This document shows, in pieces, positions 62,845-64,000 of a DNA stretch of 64,000 bases. Within the stretch, counting starts at the first letter, position 1, and each line of letters starts with the position of its first letter. Under the pieces are notes generated by a model that was not told the origin of the DNA, ran no database searches, and was given only the letters and a program-made list of their open reading frames with translations. The stretch lies in contig NZ_AWFI01000001.1 of assembly GCF_000682775.1 (NCBI RefSeq), forward strand, positions 804,263 to 868,262. The letters run 5' to 3'. Origin of the DNA: Hyphomonas sp. L-53-1-40. Lineage in GTDB: Bacteria > Pseudomonadota > Alphaproteobacteria > Caulobacterales > Hyphomonadaceae. The translations under genes and the position numbers were made by a program.

Positions 62845-64000
62845 TTACGCCAGAACTTCACCCGTCAATACATTTGCGACGGTCTCGGCAAGTTCTTCGG
62901 CAATTAGACCAAATCCTTCCACATTGAAGTGGATTCCATCGTCCATTTGCTCATCGACATCCGTGGTCGTCGCCCCGATATAAACGTTGTCGTAAAGTGA
63001 CGCGATATAGGCTTGCGCATCCCGGATAGCTGACAGCGCGCCTTCGGGGCCGTCGAGCCAGGGGCCCAGTTCCGGAAAATCACCCAACTCCTGAATGAAG
63101 ACGGGGATGTCTGCGCCATACCGGTTCCAGAGGTACTCGAACACGCTGGTCGTAGCGTCGATCAGGGCATCCACAATTGAAGAAGTGTTGCTTCCATCAA
63201 TCGCGCGCGCGTCATCTTCACCTTGTGCCCAGATAATGGCGTCGAGATCCTCGCCCGCGTCCAGGGCGGCATCTATCTTCGAAACCGCAGTTAGCAGCGC
63301 TGGCCCAGGGGAATCTGTATCCACATTCCACCAATAACTATTGGCATCGGCCAGCGGGTTGGAGCCGCTGCCGCCTTTGGCGGCGTTGATCAGCGTGGTG
63401 TTACCATTGAGATAAGCCTCTATGGAGTCCTCGAACACAACCGATCCGATATCACCTGGGCTCTCGTCATCCTTATGGCGATAGAAGTACCGCTCGGCGT
63501 TCGACTGCCCGGTGAAGGCGATATAATCGAAATCTTCCGGGTTGAGTGTGTGAGAAATTGGATCGATTGAATCGTCTTCGACGATTTCAACCCAGTCGAT
63601 CCGGGCCTTCTCGCCTGAATCGTAGACTGCTTCGACTGAGATTTGGTCCCCCGTTTCTAGAGAGACAGATGCTTCGTGAATATTGAAGACATCGTTATCT
63701 GCATCTGCCAGCCAGCTTGTGACGACCTGGCCATTTACTTTGATCTGATAGGCCGAAACTCCGTCGCTCTCATCAAGATGGGACAAGCGAACCAGATAGT
63801 CGCCGTCAGCACCTGTGAACTGTCCCTCGGCCACGCTGGTTGTTGCGCTATCCTCCGCACGAATAACTGCGTCGTTCGACGCAGTCGATCGGGATTCGGT
63901 GATGAACCCTTCAGTGAGGATCAGGTCTTCTGCCTCCGTGCGGCCAAGTCCAATATCCGCTGCCGGTGGTGGCGGCGGAGGCGGCAGCAAGGACGCATCG
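62845..64000 (-). CDS. SGNH/SASA-type esterase with galactose-binding-like module (5' end outside window)
   Basis: The frame stays open to the last base, so this is the C-terminal ~385 residues of a longer protein. It begins with a proline run (PPPPPPP), then a beta-rich domain of ~110 residues ending RIDWVEIVEDD that looks like a carbohydrate-binding, galactose-binding-like fold, then an SGNH hydrolase: GQSNAERYF with the nucleophile Ser, IIWAQGEDDA, and DGIHFNVEG with the Asp-x-His pair. Sialate/acetyl-esterase-like deacetylation of a polysaccharide is the likely task. Acidic composition (Asp-rich) suggests export. Its signal lies outside the window. Confidence 0.82.
   Translation of the reverse strand, partial: DASLLPPPPPPPAADIGLGRTEAEDLILTEGFITESRSTASNDAVIRAEDSATTSVAEGQFTGADGDYLVRLSHLDESDGVSAYQIKVNGQVVTSWLADADNDVFNIHEASVSLETGDQISVEAVYDSGEKARIDWVEIVEDDSIDPISHTLNPEDFDYIAFTGQSNAERYFYRHKDDESPGDIGSVVFEDSIEAYLNGNTTLINAAKGGSGSNPLADANSYWWNVDTDSPGPALLTAVSKIDAALDAGEDLDAIIWAQGEDDARAIDGSNTSSIVDALIDATTSVFEYLWNRYGADIPVFIQELGDFPELGPWLDGPEGALSAIRDAQAYIASLYDNVYIGATTTDVDEQMDDGIHFNVEGFGLIAEELAETVANVLTGEVLA

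Overview
The window reads as chromosomal DNA of a Gram-negative alphaproteobacterium. Its gene content (groESL behind a CIRCE operator, MlaA/MlaC, a split metH behind metF, MoxR/DUF58/SpoIIM/RDD genes, PrtD-type secretion, DUF1289) fits the Caulobacterales/Hyphomonadaceae/Rhodobacterales side of the class, and I favour a Hyphomonadaceae-like marine bacterium. That placement is inference; there is no rRNA gene to test it. I see no rRNA, tRNA, CRISPR array, transposase or prophage. Coding density is very high, with many 4-base stop/start overlaps.

Region 1 (1-12.9 kb), housekeeping and envelope stress: the end of cydB with a tiny DUF2474 partner gene, an acyl-CoA synthetase, groES-groEL with terminator, promoter and CIRCE, a membrane diguanylate cyclase, a DUF3137 protein whose Shine-Dalgarno lies in a hairpin loop, and a six-gene overlapping operon on the minus strand (DUF4129, DUF4350, MoxR ATPase, DUF58, SpoIIM-like, RDD).

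Region 2 (13-26 kb), miscellaneous metabolism: free methionine sulfoxide reductase, type B carboxylesterase, a Cys/Met-metabolism PLP enzyme, a coupled DPP IV/Nudix/DUF1330/GST operon, a Sel1-repeat protein, the translation factor EttA, a sulfotransferase, and the lipid-transport pair mlaA-mlaC.

Region 3 (26-36.5 kb), one-carbon and B12: an ArsR-type regulator fused to a methyltransferase sits behind an AT-rich palindrome and heads an operon with metF, the homocysteine half of MetH, a gamma-glutamylcyclotransferase-like gene and the cobalamin half of MetH. A DUF5694 lipoprotein, pyruvate kinase, a retropepsin-like protease, a DUF1289 protein and a CobT-family protein with unusual active-site residues follow. 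Two paired acyl-CoA dehydrogenases (36.6-39 kb) close this part.

Region 4 (39-64 kb) is a large surface-polysaccharide and secretion locus: outer-membrane beta-barrel, Wzc-type chain-length regulator/tyrosine kinase, glycosyltransferases, an O-antigen-ligase/polymerase, two Wzx-type flippases, a type I secretion ABC/HlyD pair, an acyltransferase, a GMC dehydrogenase with an Fe-S-like cysteine cluster and its Tat-signal small subunit, a phosphoribosyltransferase-HAD fusion, an HTTM-like membrane protein with a DCC thiol-redox partner, tandem paralogous GT4 enzymes and a truncated SGNH esterase. The block from the second flippase to the DCC protein (55.7-60.6 kb) is the best candidate for an undescribed system, possibly a glycan-modification pathway. 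Several inverted repeats punctuate this locus.
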